A program made the translations under genes and the position numbers. From Patiriisocius_A hiemis (GTDB taxonomy: Bacteria > Bacteroidota > Bacteroidia > Flavobacteriales > Flavobacteriaceae), in assembly GCF_031846325.1 (NCBI RefSeq), contig NZ_JAVRHZ010000001.1, positions 434,001 to 498,000 on the forward strand: a DNA stretch of 64,000 bases, read 5' to 3'. Numbering within the stretch: the stretch's first letter is position 1; every line of letters starts with the position of its first letter. Shown piece by piece: positions 19,246-28,026 of this stretch. The notes beneath the pieces are model-generated. The model was given only the letters and a program-made list of their open reading frames with translations, was not told the origin of the DNA and made no database searches.

Positions 19246-19890
19246 TTAGTTTTCAAAAGCGTATGTGAGGATATTTGCTCCCATTCTTAATGCTTTTAAG
19301 CGAACCTCTTCTGGGTCATTATGTATTTCTGGGTTTTCCCAACCATCTCCTAAGTCACTTTCGTAGGTATATAGTAAAACTAACCTTCCTTGAAATGTAA
19401 TCCCAAAAGCCTGTGGTCTTTCATTATCATGTTTATGAATTTTAGGTAAACCATCTGGAAAAGGGTATTTGTAATTGAAAATAGGGTGATTACCTGGAAG
19501 TTCTTTAAGCTCTATATCTGGGAAAATTTTTACAATTTCTTTTCTTATGTACTGGTCCATACCATAGTTGTCATCAATATGTAAAAAACCACCACTTAGC
19601 ATATAGTCACGTAAATTAGAAACATCTTCTTCATTTAAAAACACATTTCCGTGACCTGTCATATGTAAAAAAGGATAGTCAAAAATATCAAGGCTAGATG
19701 GTGACACAGTTTCTGGCGAACTATCAATTTTAGTATCGACTTCTGTATTACAAAATTTTATTAGGTTTGGTAGTGCAGTAGGGTTACTATACCAATCACC
19801 ACCGCCACCATATTTTAATATAGCAATGTCTTGTCCAAATACAGGATTGCTGGTTAAGAATAAAATAAGAATTATTGTAAGTAGTCGCAC
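19246..19890 (-). CDS. DUF4159 domain protein (secreted)
   Basis: 214 residues when started at GTG 19890, which gives a compact signal peptide (VRLLTIILILFLTSNPVFGQ). A TTG at 19905 in the same frame would add five residues. The mature part is a complete DUF4159 domain: YGGGGDWYSNPTALPNL, the FLHMTGHGNV segment, a GGFLHIDDNYG core, and the C-terminal GWENPEIHNDPEE with RLKALRMGANI. The domain resembles class I glutamine amidotransferase-like/ThuA folds, but its function is unknown. In Bacteroidota it often accompanies MoxR/vWA-type genes; none are here. Confidence 0.82.
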   Translation of the reverse strand: MRLLTIILILFLTSNPVFGQDIAILKYGGGGDWYSNPTALPNLIKFCNTEVDTKIDSSPETVSPSSLDIFDYPFLHMTGHGNVFLNEEDVSNLRDYMLSGGFLHIDDNYGMDQYIRKEIVKIFPDIELKELPGNHPIFNYKYPFPDGLPKIHKHDNERPQAFGITFQGRLVLLYTYESDLGDGWENPEIHNDPEEVRLKALRMGANILTYAFEN

Positions 19891-19930
19891 AAACCAAAAA
19901 TACAAACAAATATATATTTGAGTGAAGTAA

Positions 19931-20146
19931 TTAACTTATTTCGTCAATAATTCCTTCGCAAATCTGATTAAAAAAGTCTTGCCAGTCTTCAAGGTGTGTG
20001 TTTTTGGAACTCCTACGATAAACAACATCTAGTTTTGTAGGTTTAGAAGTAATTTCCTTTATGGATGGGCTATTTGCACTATCTATTAAGGTATTGTTTG
20101 AAACAACTTTTCTTAAGGGGATAGCTTTTTTTATAGCTGTTGCCAT
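19931..20146 (-). CDS. Small hypothetical protein, 71 residues
   Basis: The open frame from ATG 20146 to TAA at 19931 encodes a small, basic-then-acidic soluble protein (basic N-terminus ATAIKKAIPLRKVV, acidic C-terminus ICEGIIDEIS). No signal peptide, membrane segment or known motif is seen. It is separated from the DUF4159 gene by 25-40 bases and diverges from the DUF1223 gene over a 180-base region with repeated ATCGAT boxes. Codon use is like that of its neighbours. It could be genuine or a chance frame, but its position at the head of the minus-strand run favours a real gene. Confidence 0.5.
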   Translation of the reverse strand: MATAIKKAIPLRKVVSNNTLIDSANSPSIKEITSKPTKLDVVYRRSSKNTHLEDWQDFFNQICEGIIDEIS

Positions 20147-20187
20147 AACATTGACTTTGTTAGTTCGTCGCTAAAATAAGTCTTTTC

Positions 20188-20245
20188 ATCGATTAAATTG
20201 ACATTATAAATGTTAAATTATCGATTAAATTAAGTATCTATCGAT
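20188..20245. repeat. Three iterated ATCGAT boxes in a divergent promoter region
   Basis: The self-complementary hexamer ATCGAT occurs at 20188-20193, 20220-20225 and 20240-20245. The first two extend to the identical 12-mer ATCGATTAAATT. Start-to-start spacing is 32 and 20 bases, close to three and two helical turns, so all face the same side of DNA. They lie between two divergent genes and look like operator repeats. Confidence 0.45.
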
Positions 20246-20293
20246 AAAAAACATTTTAATGACTTTTGTGTATTTTAAAAAAATTGTAAGTAC

Positions 20294-20317
20294 TAACTAG
20301 TTTTTTACGACTAGTTA
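20294..20317. repeat. Inverted repeat in the leader of the DUF1223 gene
   Basis: TAACTAG (20294-20300) and CTAGTTA (20311-20317) form a perfect 7-base inverted repeat with a ten-base spacer, ending 9 bases before the ATG. It could be an operator or a small leader hairpin. Confidence 0.4.
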
Positions 20318-20326
20318 AAATAAAAA

Positions 20327-21079
20327 ATGAAATATAGATTTCTTTTTAGTGCATTTATTATAGTTGTATGTTCATCATTTCTATCGTATAGTTCTCTTTT
20401 GGAAGAGAATCCCAATTCAAAATCAATTACTGTAATACAATTGTTTACATCTCAAGGATGTAGTAGTTGTCCTAGTGCAGATAGACTATTAGATAAGGTA
20501 AAGTCTGAGTATGAAGAAAATGGAGTTTATGTATTATCGTATCATGTAGATTATTGGAATAGACTAGGCTGGAACGATCCTTTCAGTAAAGAAAAATTTA
20601 CAAATCTTCAGCGTCAATACGGTTCTAAGTTTAGAAGTAGAAGTGTATATACGCCACAAGCAGTTATAAATGGGAAACTCGATTTTGTAGGATCTAATGA
20701 GGCTAAGATGTACGGAAACATCAAAAAGAACCTTAAAAGTAATGCTGTAAATAACCTTGAGTTATTAAATCTGAATAAAAATGGAGGGACAATTTCCTTA
20801 CAATACAAAGTCTCCGGAAATTTAAATAATAAAGATTTAAAACTTGCATTAGTTATAGACTCAAAAACTACTCAAGTTAAGAGAGGTGAAAATGGAGGCA
20901 GGACTCTAAAAAATAGTAATATTGTTGTTGAGCAAGTTGCTCTTGATCTTTCAGAGAATAATGGAAAAACAACTATAAAAATACCTACTATAGTTTCACC
21001 TGATGATTCTTTACGTATAATTGGCTTTATTCAGCAAGATGATTTAGAAATAACTGGAGCTGCACAATTAAAAGTTTAA
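20327..21079 (+). CDS. DUF1223 family thioredoxin-like protein
   Basis: 250 residues with an N-terminal signal or membrane anchor (about 1-22). The thioredoxin-like fold carries TSQGCSSCPSAD with Cys45 and Cys48, the DUF1223 hallmark, then YHVDYWNRLGW and VYTPQAVINGK with a cis-proline-like position. The C-terminal third is a beta domain. DUF1223 proteins are secreted and their function is unknown; a thiol redox role is inferred from CSSC. ATG at 20327 follows the inverted repeat. The 3' end overlaps the convergent rsmE gene by 4 bases. Confidence 0.85.
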   Translation: MKYRFLFSAFIIVVCSSFLSYSSLLEENPNSKSITVIQLFTSQGCSSCPSADRLLDKVKSEYEENGVYVLSYHVDYWNRLGWNDPFSKEKFTNLQRQYGSKFRSRSVYTPQAVINGKLDFVGSNEAKMYGNIKKNLKSNAVNNLELLNLNKNGGTISLQYKVSGNLNNKDLKLALVIDSKTTQVKRGENGGRTLKNSNIVVEQVALDLSENNGKTTIKIPTIVSPDDSLRIIGFIQQDDLEITGAAQLKV

Positions 21080-21810
21080 TTATGGTTCGCAAAGGCTACA
21101 CTATGGCAGGCTACAATAGCAGCTGTTTCGGTACGTAGTCGAGTATCTCCCAATGATATTGATTTATACTCATTTTTTATAGCAAGTTCAATTTCAGTAG
21201 TAGAAAAATCACCTTCAGGACCTATGAGTATTGTTGTGTTTTTTAATTTTTCAGAAAAAGATTTTAAGGATACTTTTTTACTTTCCTCACAATGTGCAAT
21301 AAGCTTTATCTCCTTATTTTCTTGATTTATAAACTCTTTATAGCTAGTTGCTTGATTTAATTTTGGAAGGTACATTTTAAGCGACTGCTTCATGGCGCCA
21401 ACTACAATTTTTTGGTATCTATCATGTTTAATTACTTTACGCTCACTATGATCACAAATAATGGGAGTAATTTCAGAAACACCAATTTCAGTAGCTTTTT
21501 CTAGAAACCACTCGTATCTATCATTTAGCTTAGTTGGAGCTACGGCAAGATGCAAATAATAGGGAAGTGGAGCTTCTTTAGAAACAGATTGAATTCTTGC
21601 GATACATTTTTTAGGATTTTCACTTTCTAACTGAGCTTCAAAAAGTAAACCTTTCCCATTGGTAATATGTAGAGTATTGCCAATTTTAGTTCGTAATACT
21701 TTTGCTATGTGCCTGCTTTCATCTTTATCAAAAATGATTTCAGAAATACTTTCGTTTATATGTTCTTGGTAAAATAAATTCAAAGTACTATTGTGTTTTA
21801 CTTTTGGCAT
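21076..21810 (-). CDS. rsmE: 16S rRNA (uracil(1498)-N3)-methyltransferase
   Basis: A 244-residue SPOUT methyltransferase that methylates U1498 in the decoding centre of 16S rRNA. The N-terminal PUA-like barrel includes DESRHIAKVLR and HITNGKG. The C-terminal trefoil knot includes EKATEIGVSEITPI, LIGPEGDFS and LGDTRLRTETAAI, the characteristic SAM-binding segments. The length is normal. The gene overlaps the downstream end of the TfoX-like gene (23 bases), so both are translated from one transcript, probably together with tsaD upstream. Confidence 0.93.
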   Translation of the reverse strand: MPKVKHNSTLNLFYQEHINESISEIIFDKDESRHIAKVLRTKIGNTLHITNGKGLLFEAQLESENPKKCIARIQSVSKEAPLPYYLHLAVAPTKLNDRYEWFLEKATEIGVSEITPIICDHSERKVIKHDRYQKIVVGAMKQSLKMYLPKLNQATSYKEFINQENKEIKLIAHCEESKKVSLKSFSEKLKNTTILIGPEGDFSTTEIELAIKNEYKSISLGDTRLRTETAAIVACHSVAFANHN

Positions 21811-22117
21811 GCTCTATTCCTAATTCGACCCAATACTGCAGTTTTTCTTCAGTATCAAAGCCATTATGTGTGACAAAAATAAACTCTTTCATAGGTTTTC
21901 CAGTAAAATCCATTGGTTTAACTTCTGGTTTTTGGAGTATAGTTTCCATTTTTTCTGCGACTATTCTAACCATTAACTTTTGCTTAGTTTCTCCAACACA
22001 CATTTTTCCTTTGTACAAAAAGCAAGTGCCGCCAAACATTTTTTTCTGAGTTATTTCATCAGCCCAATATTTTGTAGCAATTGCTAAACGTTCTACAATT
22101 ATTTGGGAGGTTGTCAT
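21788..22117 (-). CDS. TfoX N-terminal domain protein
   Basis: A 109-residue single-domain protein. The motif KKMFGGTCFLYKGKMCVG, a Phe/Trp-rich core and the C-terminal KPMKEFIFV segment are features of the TfoX_N domain. In gammaproteobacteria full-length TfoX (Sxy) promotes competence with CRP; the stand-alone domain in Bacteroidota has no established role. It lies between tsaD (1-base gap) and rsmE (overlap). Confidence 0.82.
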   Translation of the reverse strand: MTTSQIIVERLAIATKYWADEITQKKMFGGTCFLYKGKMCVGETKQKLMVRIVAEKMETILQKPEVKPMDFTGKPMKEFIFVTHNGFDTEEKLQYWVELGIEHAKSKTQ

Positions 22118-22118
22118 A

Positions 22119-23141
22119 TTAAAATTTCATTCGTGCTTTAGCAACAACATTGTTGGCGCTAAAAGCTTCTTTTTTATACTTTAGTTCTCCTACGATAGCT
22201 ATCATGGCAGCATTGTCTGTGCAGTACTCAAACTTTGGTATATGTGTTTTCCAACCGTATTTTTTTTCAGCTGCTTTTAAAGCATTTCTAATTCCACTAT
22301 TTGCAGAAACTCCTCCACCAATGGCTATTTCTTTAATTCCTGTTTGTTTTACAGCGTTTTTAAGTTTATCCATCAAATAATCCACAATTGTATATTGCAA
22401 ACTAGCACAAATATCTTCTATGTTTTCTTTAATAAAGCCTGGGTTTTCTTTTGTTTCTTTTTCAATAAAATATAATACTGCAGTTTTAAGTCCGCTAAAA
22501 CTAAAGTCAAGAGGCTTAACTTTTGGTTTGGTAAATTTAAAACGCTTTGGATTCCCTTTTTGAGCATATTTATCTATCAAGGGGCCACCTGGATAGGGAA
22601 GGCCTAAAATTTTAGCCGACTTATCAAATGCTTCTCCAACGGCATCGTCTATTGTCTCTCCAATAATTTCCATTTCAAAAAAATCACTCACTTTTACAAT
22701 TTGAGTATGCCCCCCACTAATGGTTAAGGCAATAAAGGGAAAATTAGGAGCCTGCTGTCCTTCAGTTTTAATAAAATGTGCCAAAATATGCGCCTGCATA
22801 TGGTTTACATTAATAAGAGGTACATCTAATCCTAAAGCTAAACTCTTTGAAAATGAAGTGCCTACAAGTAATGATCCCATCAATCCAGGACCTTGTGTAA
22901 AGGCTATGGCACTTAGTTGATTTTTATCGATATTTGCTTCTTGAAGTGCTTGGTGAACAACAGGGACTATATTTTGTTGATGCGCGCGTGATGCAAGTTC
23001 TGGAACAACACCACCATAGGCTTCGTGAATTGCTTGTGTAGCAACAACATTAGAGAGTATAACTCCGTTGTTAATTACAGCAGCAGCAGTATCGTCACAA
23101 GACGATTCTATACCAAGTATATAGCAGTTATTTGTATTCAA
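22119..23141 (-). CDS. tsaD: tRNA threonylcarbamoyladenosine transferase subunit TsaD
   Basis: A 340-residue ASKHA-fold protein that transfers the threonylcarbamoyl group to A37 of ANN-reading tRNAs, with TsaB and TsaE. Evidence: GIESSCDDTAAAV near the N-terminus, FTQGPGLMGSLLVG, the metal-binding NHMQAHILAH (His114 and His118), SGGHTQIV, and GGVSANSG. The start codon appears to be TTG (23141-23139), giving the normal N-terminus (NTNNCYILGIESS); no ATG lies upstream in frame close by. It is the first gene of the tsaD-tfoX-like-rsmE run and diverges from tamB. Confidence 0.95.
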   Translation of the reverse strand: MNTNNCYILGIESSCDDTAAAVINNGVILSNVVATQAIHEAYGGVVPELASRAHQQNIVPVVHQALQEANIDKNQLSAIAFTQGPGLMGSLLVGTSFSKSLALGLDVPLINVNHMQAHILAHFIKTEGQQAPNFPFIALTISGGHTQIVKVSDFFEMEIIGETIDDAVGEAFDKSAKILGLPYPGGPLIDKYAQKGNPKRFKFTKPKVKPLDFSFSGLKTAVLYFIEKETKENPGFIKENIEDICASLQYTIVDYLMDKLKNAVKQTGIKEIAIGGGVSANSGIRNALKAAEKKYGWKTHIPKFEYCTDNAAMIAIVGELKYKKEAFSANNVVAKARMKF

Positions 23142-23239
23142 AATCTAAATAGGCATATTTATTGGTAGTAAAATTATAACTTTAAAAGCGTATCAAAAAA
23201 TTAAGAAAAATAATAGTTAGAATTATAGCAACATTCCTG

Positions 23240-26200
23240 TTGTTGTTACTGCTATTAATTATTATTTTTTCAATCCCAAGCGTACAAACTTACATTGCAA
23301 AAAAAGTTACTAGTAACCTAAACGAAACCTACGGAACCGATATTAATATTAAACGAATAGGTCTTAACTGGAGAGGACAAGTAGATGTAAGAGAAGTTTA
23401 TATTGCAGATCATCACAAGGATACACTCATTTATGCCAATGAGTTACGAACTAATATATTAAGCTTTAGAAACTTAATTAAAGGAGATTTAGGTTTTGGT
23501 GAAATAGAGTTAGAGAAGGCTAAGTTGTACGTGAAAACATACAAAGGCGAGGACGATGATAACTTATATGTTTTTTCTGAAAAATTTAATACTGGGAAAG
23601 AGAGTGAAAACATTTTCTCATTGTTTAGTAATGATGTTGAACTAGTAGATACCAAAATAAAGATTACTGACGAAAACCTTGAAACCCCCGAAATATTCCA
23701 ATTATCAAACCTTAATCTTGATGCAGATGATTTTAAAATTACAGGGCCAGAAATTGAGGCAAAAATTAACTCATTATCATTAAATGCTAAGAGGGGTTTT
23801 GTTATTAAAAACTTGCAATCTGATTTCTCATACTCACTTACACAACTAAAGCTTGATAACTTAACCTTAGAAACAGAGTTCTCTGTAATAAAAGGAGCTA
23901 TAGAACTAAGTTATGATGAAGAAAACGGATTGGCAAATTTTGAAAATGAAGTAACCATCAATGCCGATTTACAAAACACTATTTTATCTACAAACGATTT
24001 AAACTCTTTTTACGACGAATTTGGAAATAACCAAGAAATAGCTATTGATGGTATTGTTAATGGAACATTAAACAAATTTGATGCGAAAAATATAAACCTT
24101 AGAACTGGGGCAACTAGACTAGCGGGCACTTATTCTTTTGAAAACTTATTAAATGAAAACCCATTTAAAATTAGTTCGAGAAACCACAATATTGCAACAA
24201 ATTATTACGACTTAAATAGGCTTATGCCACGTGTTCTAAGCGATTTACCACAAGAACTTAAGGCTCTTGGAAACTTTAGTTTTAATGGCGCTACTACACT
24301 TACAGAAACAAAGTTAATAACAACAAGTGCACTAGTAACAAATAACGGAAGTGCAGATGTTGACATATCTTTAGGTAATATCAATGATTTTGAAAACGCC
24401 ACCTATAGTGGAAACCTAGTTTTTAATAAATTTGATTTAGGCGCTATTGCAGGTACAACTTCAGTAGGTAAAATTACTGCAGATATAGATGTAGATGGGC
24501 GTGGTTTCACACAAGAATCTGTTAACACACAAATTATTGGAGCTATAAGCTCATTTACATTCGAAGACTATAACTATAAAAACATTACAGTCTCGGGTAA
24601 TCTTAAAAACCCATTATTTAATGGAGATTTAGCTATTGACGACCCAAATTTAAAAATGGAATTTAAGGGTTTAATTGATGCTTCAAAGAATTTTAACCAA
24701 TATGACTTTGAAGCTAATGTTGAATTTGCAGAGCTAAATAAACTAAATTTGATAAAACGTGATAGCATTTCAGTATTTGCAGGGAATATAATTATGGATA
24801 TGGATGGTACTACTATAGATAATGCTGTTGGTACTATTATTTTTAATGAAACTTTTTATCAAAACGAGCGGGATGATTTCTTTTTTGATGACTTTAAAAT
24901 TACGTCTTCGTTTGCTGAAGATGAACGTACCATATCAATAAACTCTGCAGATATTGTAGAAGGTCAAATTTCTGGGAAGTTTTTGTTAGAGGATATTCCT
25001 AATCTCTTTAGAAATGGAGTAGGTAGTATTTATTCAAATTATATTCCAAATGAAGTGACAAGTAATCAATACATTGATTATGAGTTTGAAATAAATAACA
25101 AAATTGTTGATCTTTTTGTTCCGCAATTAAAACTTGGTGAAAACACTCGTATTAAGGGTTCTGTGTCTTCAGATGAGTCTAAATTTAAGTTAGATTTTAA
25201 GTCTCCAGAAATTTTATTATTAAAAAACTATTTGGGTAAAGTAAATATTCAAGTTGATAACGATAACCCATTATATAACACGTATATAGCTGTAGATTCG
25301 GTTTACACAGGTGTTTATAATGTAACCGATGTTAATCTAATTAATAAGACATTAAAAGATACATTGTATTTGCGTTCAGAATTTAAAGGAGGTAAAGACA
25401 AAGATGATATTTTTAACCTTTCACTATATCACACAATTAATCCAGAAGGAAAGTCTGTTGTAGGAGTTAAAAAGTCTGATATAACTTTTAAAGATAAAGT
25501 ATGGTATCTTAATGAAAAGAATGATAAACTTAATAAAGTTTCATTTGATGATAATTTTAATACCATTAAGATTGACTCCCTAGTAATGAATCATAATAAT
25601 GAGTTTATCAAAGTTGCTGGAATTATAAGGGACTCAACCTATAAAGACCTAAAAGTTAGATTTCAGGATGTAAATATTGGCAATATAACCCCAGAGGTAG
25701 ATAGTCTTCGCCTAGAAGGTAATGTAAATGGTAAACTAGATTTTTTACAACGTGATGGCGCTTATTATCCAAATTCTAATGTTACTATAGATGGAGTTGT
25801 TATTAATGATATAGCGTTTGGTAATTTGGTACTTTCAGTTCAAGGAAATCAAAATTTATCTAAGTACGCTATTAATACATCTTTAACCAACAACAATGTA
25901 AAATCAATAAATGCAATAGGAGAGATTGATGTAGAGACTGAAAACCCCAGAATAAAACTAGATGTAGACCTTAACGATTTTAATATGCAGGCCTTTAGTC
26001 CTTTTGGCGGGGAAGTTATAACAGATATTAGAGGTTTAGCATCTGGGAACGTGCGTGTTCGCGGTAATTATAAATCCCCAGACATTAACGGAAGATTACT
26101 GTTAAACAATAGTGGTTTAAACATTCCATTCTTAAATACTGATTTTGATATTGAAGATGATACACAAGTAGTTGTTAGAAAAAGCAGTTTTGACATTTCT

Positions 26201-27628
26201 GAAACAACAATTACAGATACCAAATATAATACCGTAGGGACTTTTTCAGGTAACGCAACACACACTAACTTCGGAAATTGGGAGTTAGACTTAAATATAC
26301 AAACTGATAATTTATTGGTTTTAGACACCCCTCCAGATGATGATGCTTTATACTACGGAACAGCCTTTATAAGTGGTACTGCAGATATAGAAGGCCCAAT
26401 AGACGAGTTAAATATTGATGTGTTAGCAACTACCGAAGAAAACACATCATTTAAAATACCTTTAAGTGATACCCAAGCAATAGGGGATGATTCATTTATT
26501 ACATTTTTATCTCCTGAAGAGAAAAAAGCACGTATTAGTGGTGAAACTATTATAAGGGAAGAGGAGAAAGGACTGACATTAAATTTTGACCTTGATATTA
26601 ATGATAAAGCAGAAGTTGAAGTGGTAGTTGATCCAGTTAACAACTCTAAATTAAAGGGAAGAGGAGCAGGAACACTTCTAATCAGAATAAATACTTTAGG
26701 TGCATTTAATATGTGGGGTGAATTTACAGTAATAGAAGGAACCTATGATTTTAGATACGGAGGCCTCATACAAAAAGTTATAGACGTTGTTCCCGGTGGA
26801 AACATTAATTGGGATGGTATTCCTGAACGAGCACGATTAAACTTAACTGCAAAGTATGCGACAACGGCTAACCCCTCTATTTTACTAGATAATCCCACAG
26901 TAAACCGAAAAATTCCTGTTGAAGTTCTTGTTGATTTAACTGGAGAATTAATTCAACCAGAAATAGACTTTAGAATAGAGTTTCCAAAAGCTAGTTCTAT
27001 AGTAAGAAATGAATTAGAATATAAATTACAAAATGCCGAAGAACGGGAAAAACAGGCTTTATTTCTTGTATCCTCAGGTTCTTTCGTAAATGATGATTTT
27101 ACTGGAACTGGTGCATTTGGGGCCAATTTACTTGTTGATAGAGTATCAAACATTGTAAATGAAATTTTTGCAGATCAGGATAGTAAATTTAAAGTAGGTC
27201 TTAATTATGAAACTGGAGATAGAACTCCTACACAACAAACTGCAGATAGGTTTGGTATTACGCTCTCAACTCAAATAAATGAGCGTATTTTAATTAATGG
27301 AAAGGTTGGAGTGCCTGTTGGTGGTGTTAATGAAACTGCAGTTGCTGGAGATATCGAAGTACAATGGTTAGTAAATGAAGATGGTAGCTTGCGTATTAAC
27401 TTTTTTAACCGTCAGGCAGATATACAATTTATTGGGGAAGACCAAATTTTTGAACAAGGAGCAGGGTTATCATATTCTGTAGATTTTGACACATTTAGAG
27501 AACTAGTAAATAAACTCTTTAATAAAAAACTAACCTTAGAGTCTGAAGAACTCCCTGTAACTCCAGATGATAACTCATTTCCTGTAAACTTTATTGGGGA
27601 TGGAAATAAAGAAGATGACGAAAATTAA
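23240..27628 (+). CDS. tamB: TamB-like translocation/assembly module protein (DUF490)
   Basis: A giant 1462-residue inner-membrane-anchored protein with a long beta-rich, AsmA/TamB-like body spanning the periplasm. The C-terminal DUF490 region includes GTLLIRINTLGAFNMWGEF, EGTYDFRYGG and the EYKLQNAEEREKQALFLVSSG segment. TamB-like proteins act in outer-membrane protein insertion or lipid transport. The first canonical start is TTG 23240, but that cuts the signal anchor short. The frame stays open upstream to 23186 and encodes a basic stretch (KKLRKIIVRIIATF) that clearly belongs to the protein, so initiation may use a rare codon such as ATC at 23192. No TamA-like BamA homologue is next to it. 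Confidence 0.9.
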   Translation: MLLLLLIIIFSIPSVQTYIAKKVTSNLNETYGTDINIKRIGLNWRGQVDVREVYIADHHKDTLIYANELRTNILSFRNLIKGDLGFGEIELEKAKLYVKTYKGEDDDNLYVFSEKFNTGKESENIFSLFSNDVELVDTKIKITDENLETPEIFQLSNLNLDADDFKITGPEIEAKINSLSLNAKRGFVIKNLQSDFSYSLTQLKLDNLTLETEFSVIKGAIELSYDEENGLANFENEVTINADLQNTILSTNDLNSFYDEFGNNQEIAIDGIVNGTLNKFDAKNINLRTGATRLAGTYSFENLLNENPFKISSRNHNIATNYYDLNRLMPRVLSDLPQELKALGNFSFNGATTLTETKLITTSALVTNNGSADVDISLGNINDFENATYSGNLVFNKFDLGAIAGTTSVGKITADIDVDGRGFTQESVNTQIIGAISSFTFEDYNYKNITVSGNLKNPLFNGDLAIDDPNLKMEFKGLIDASKNFNQYDFEANVEFAELNKLNLIKRDSISVFAGNIIMDMDGTTIDNAVGTIIFNETFYQNERDDFFFDDFKITSSFAEDERTISINSADIVEGQISGKFLLEDIPNLFRNGVGSIYSNYIPNEVTSNQYIDYEFEINNKIVDLFVPQLKLGENTRIKGSVSSDESKFKLDFKSPEILLLKNYLGKVNIQVDNDNPLYNTYIAVDSVYTGVYNVTDVNLINKTLKDTLYLRSEFKGGKDKDDIFNLSLYHTINPEGKSVVGVKKSDITFKDKVWYLNEKNDKLNKVSFDDNFNTIKIDSLVMNHNNEFIKVAGIIRDSTYKDLKVRFQDVNIGNITPEVDSLRLEGNVNGKLDFLQRDGAYYPNSNVTIDGVVINDIAFGNLVLSVQGNQNLSKYAINTSLTNNNVKSINAIGEIDVETENPRIKLDVDLNDFNMQAFSPFGGEVITDIRGLASGNVRVRGNYKSPDINGRLLLNNSGLNIPFLNTDFDIEDDTQVVVRKSSFDISETTITDTKYNTVGTFSGNATHTNFGNWELDLNIQTDNLLVLDTPPDDDALYYGTAFISGTADIEGPIDELNIDVLATTEENTSFKIPLSDTQAIGDDSFITFLSPEEKKARISGETIIREEEKGLTLNFDLDINDKAEVEVVVDPVNNSKLKGRGAGTLLIRINTLGAFNMWGEFTVIEGTYDFRYGGLIQKVIDVVPGGNINWDGIPERARLNLTAKYATTANPSILLDNPTVNRKIPVEVLVDLTGELIQPEIDFRIEFPKASSIVRNELEYKLQNAEEREKQALFLVSSGSFVNDDFTGTGAFGANLLVDRVSNIVNEIFADQDSKFKVGLNYETGDRTPTQQTADRFGITLSTQINERILINGKVGVPVGGVNETAVAGDIEVQWLVNEDGSLRINFFNRQADIQFIGEDQIFEQGAGLSYSVDFDTFRELVNKLFNKKLTLESEELPVTPDDNSFPVNFIGDGNKEDDEN

Positions 27629-27633
27629 CTGCT

Positions 27634-28014
27634 TTAAAGACTAGCAATTACAGAAATTTCAACATTTACATATTTTGGTAAATTGGCTACTTCTACCGTT
27701 TCTCTTGCTGGTGCAGTTGCTTCATTAAAATAGCTTCCGTAGATTTTATTGATTGTTCCAAAATTTTCCATGTCACTTACAAAAATGGATGCTTTAAGTA
27801 CATTTTCAAACGTCATTCCTGCTTCAGTTAAAATTGCCTTTATACTTTCCATTACTAAGGTAGTTTCATGCTCTATGTTTCCTGTTTCAAGTTTACCAGT
27901 TTCAGGATTTATAGCAATCTGTCCTGAACTGTAAAGCATATTACCCTTTAATACTGCTTGATTGTATGGACCTATAGGAGATGGAGCTCCTTTTGTTGAT
28001 ATAATTTTTTTCAT
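27634..28014 (-). CDS. ridA: RidA family enamine/imine deaminase
   Basis: A 126-residue YjgF/RidA protein that hydrolyses reactive 2-aminoacrylate and related enamines in the cytoplasm. Features: PIGPYNQAV near residue 15, YSSGQIAINPETG, the central FENVLKASIFVSDM, and the C-terminal APARETVEVANLP with the conserved arginine (Arg104). Length is as expected. It lies 12 bases behind lptD on the same strand, likely co-transcribed, and converges with tamB with only 5 bases between the stops. Confidence 0.95.
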   Translation of the reverse strand: MKKIISTKGAPSPIGPYNQAVLKGNMLYSSGQIAINPETGKLETGNIEHETTLVMESIKAILTEAGMTFENVLKASIFVSDMENFGTINKIYGSYFNEATAPARETVEVANLPKYVNVEISVIASL

Positions 28015-28026
28015 AGTTAAATTTAT

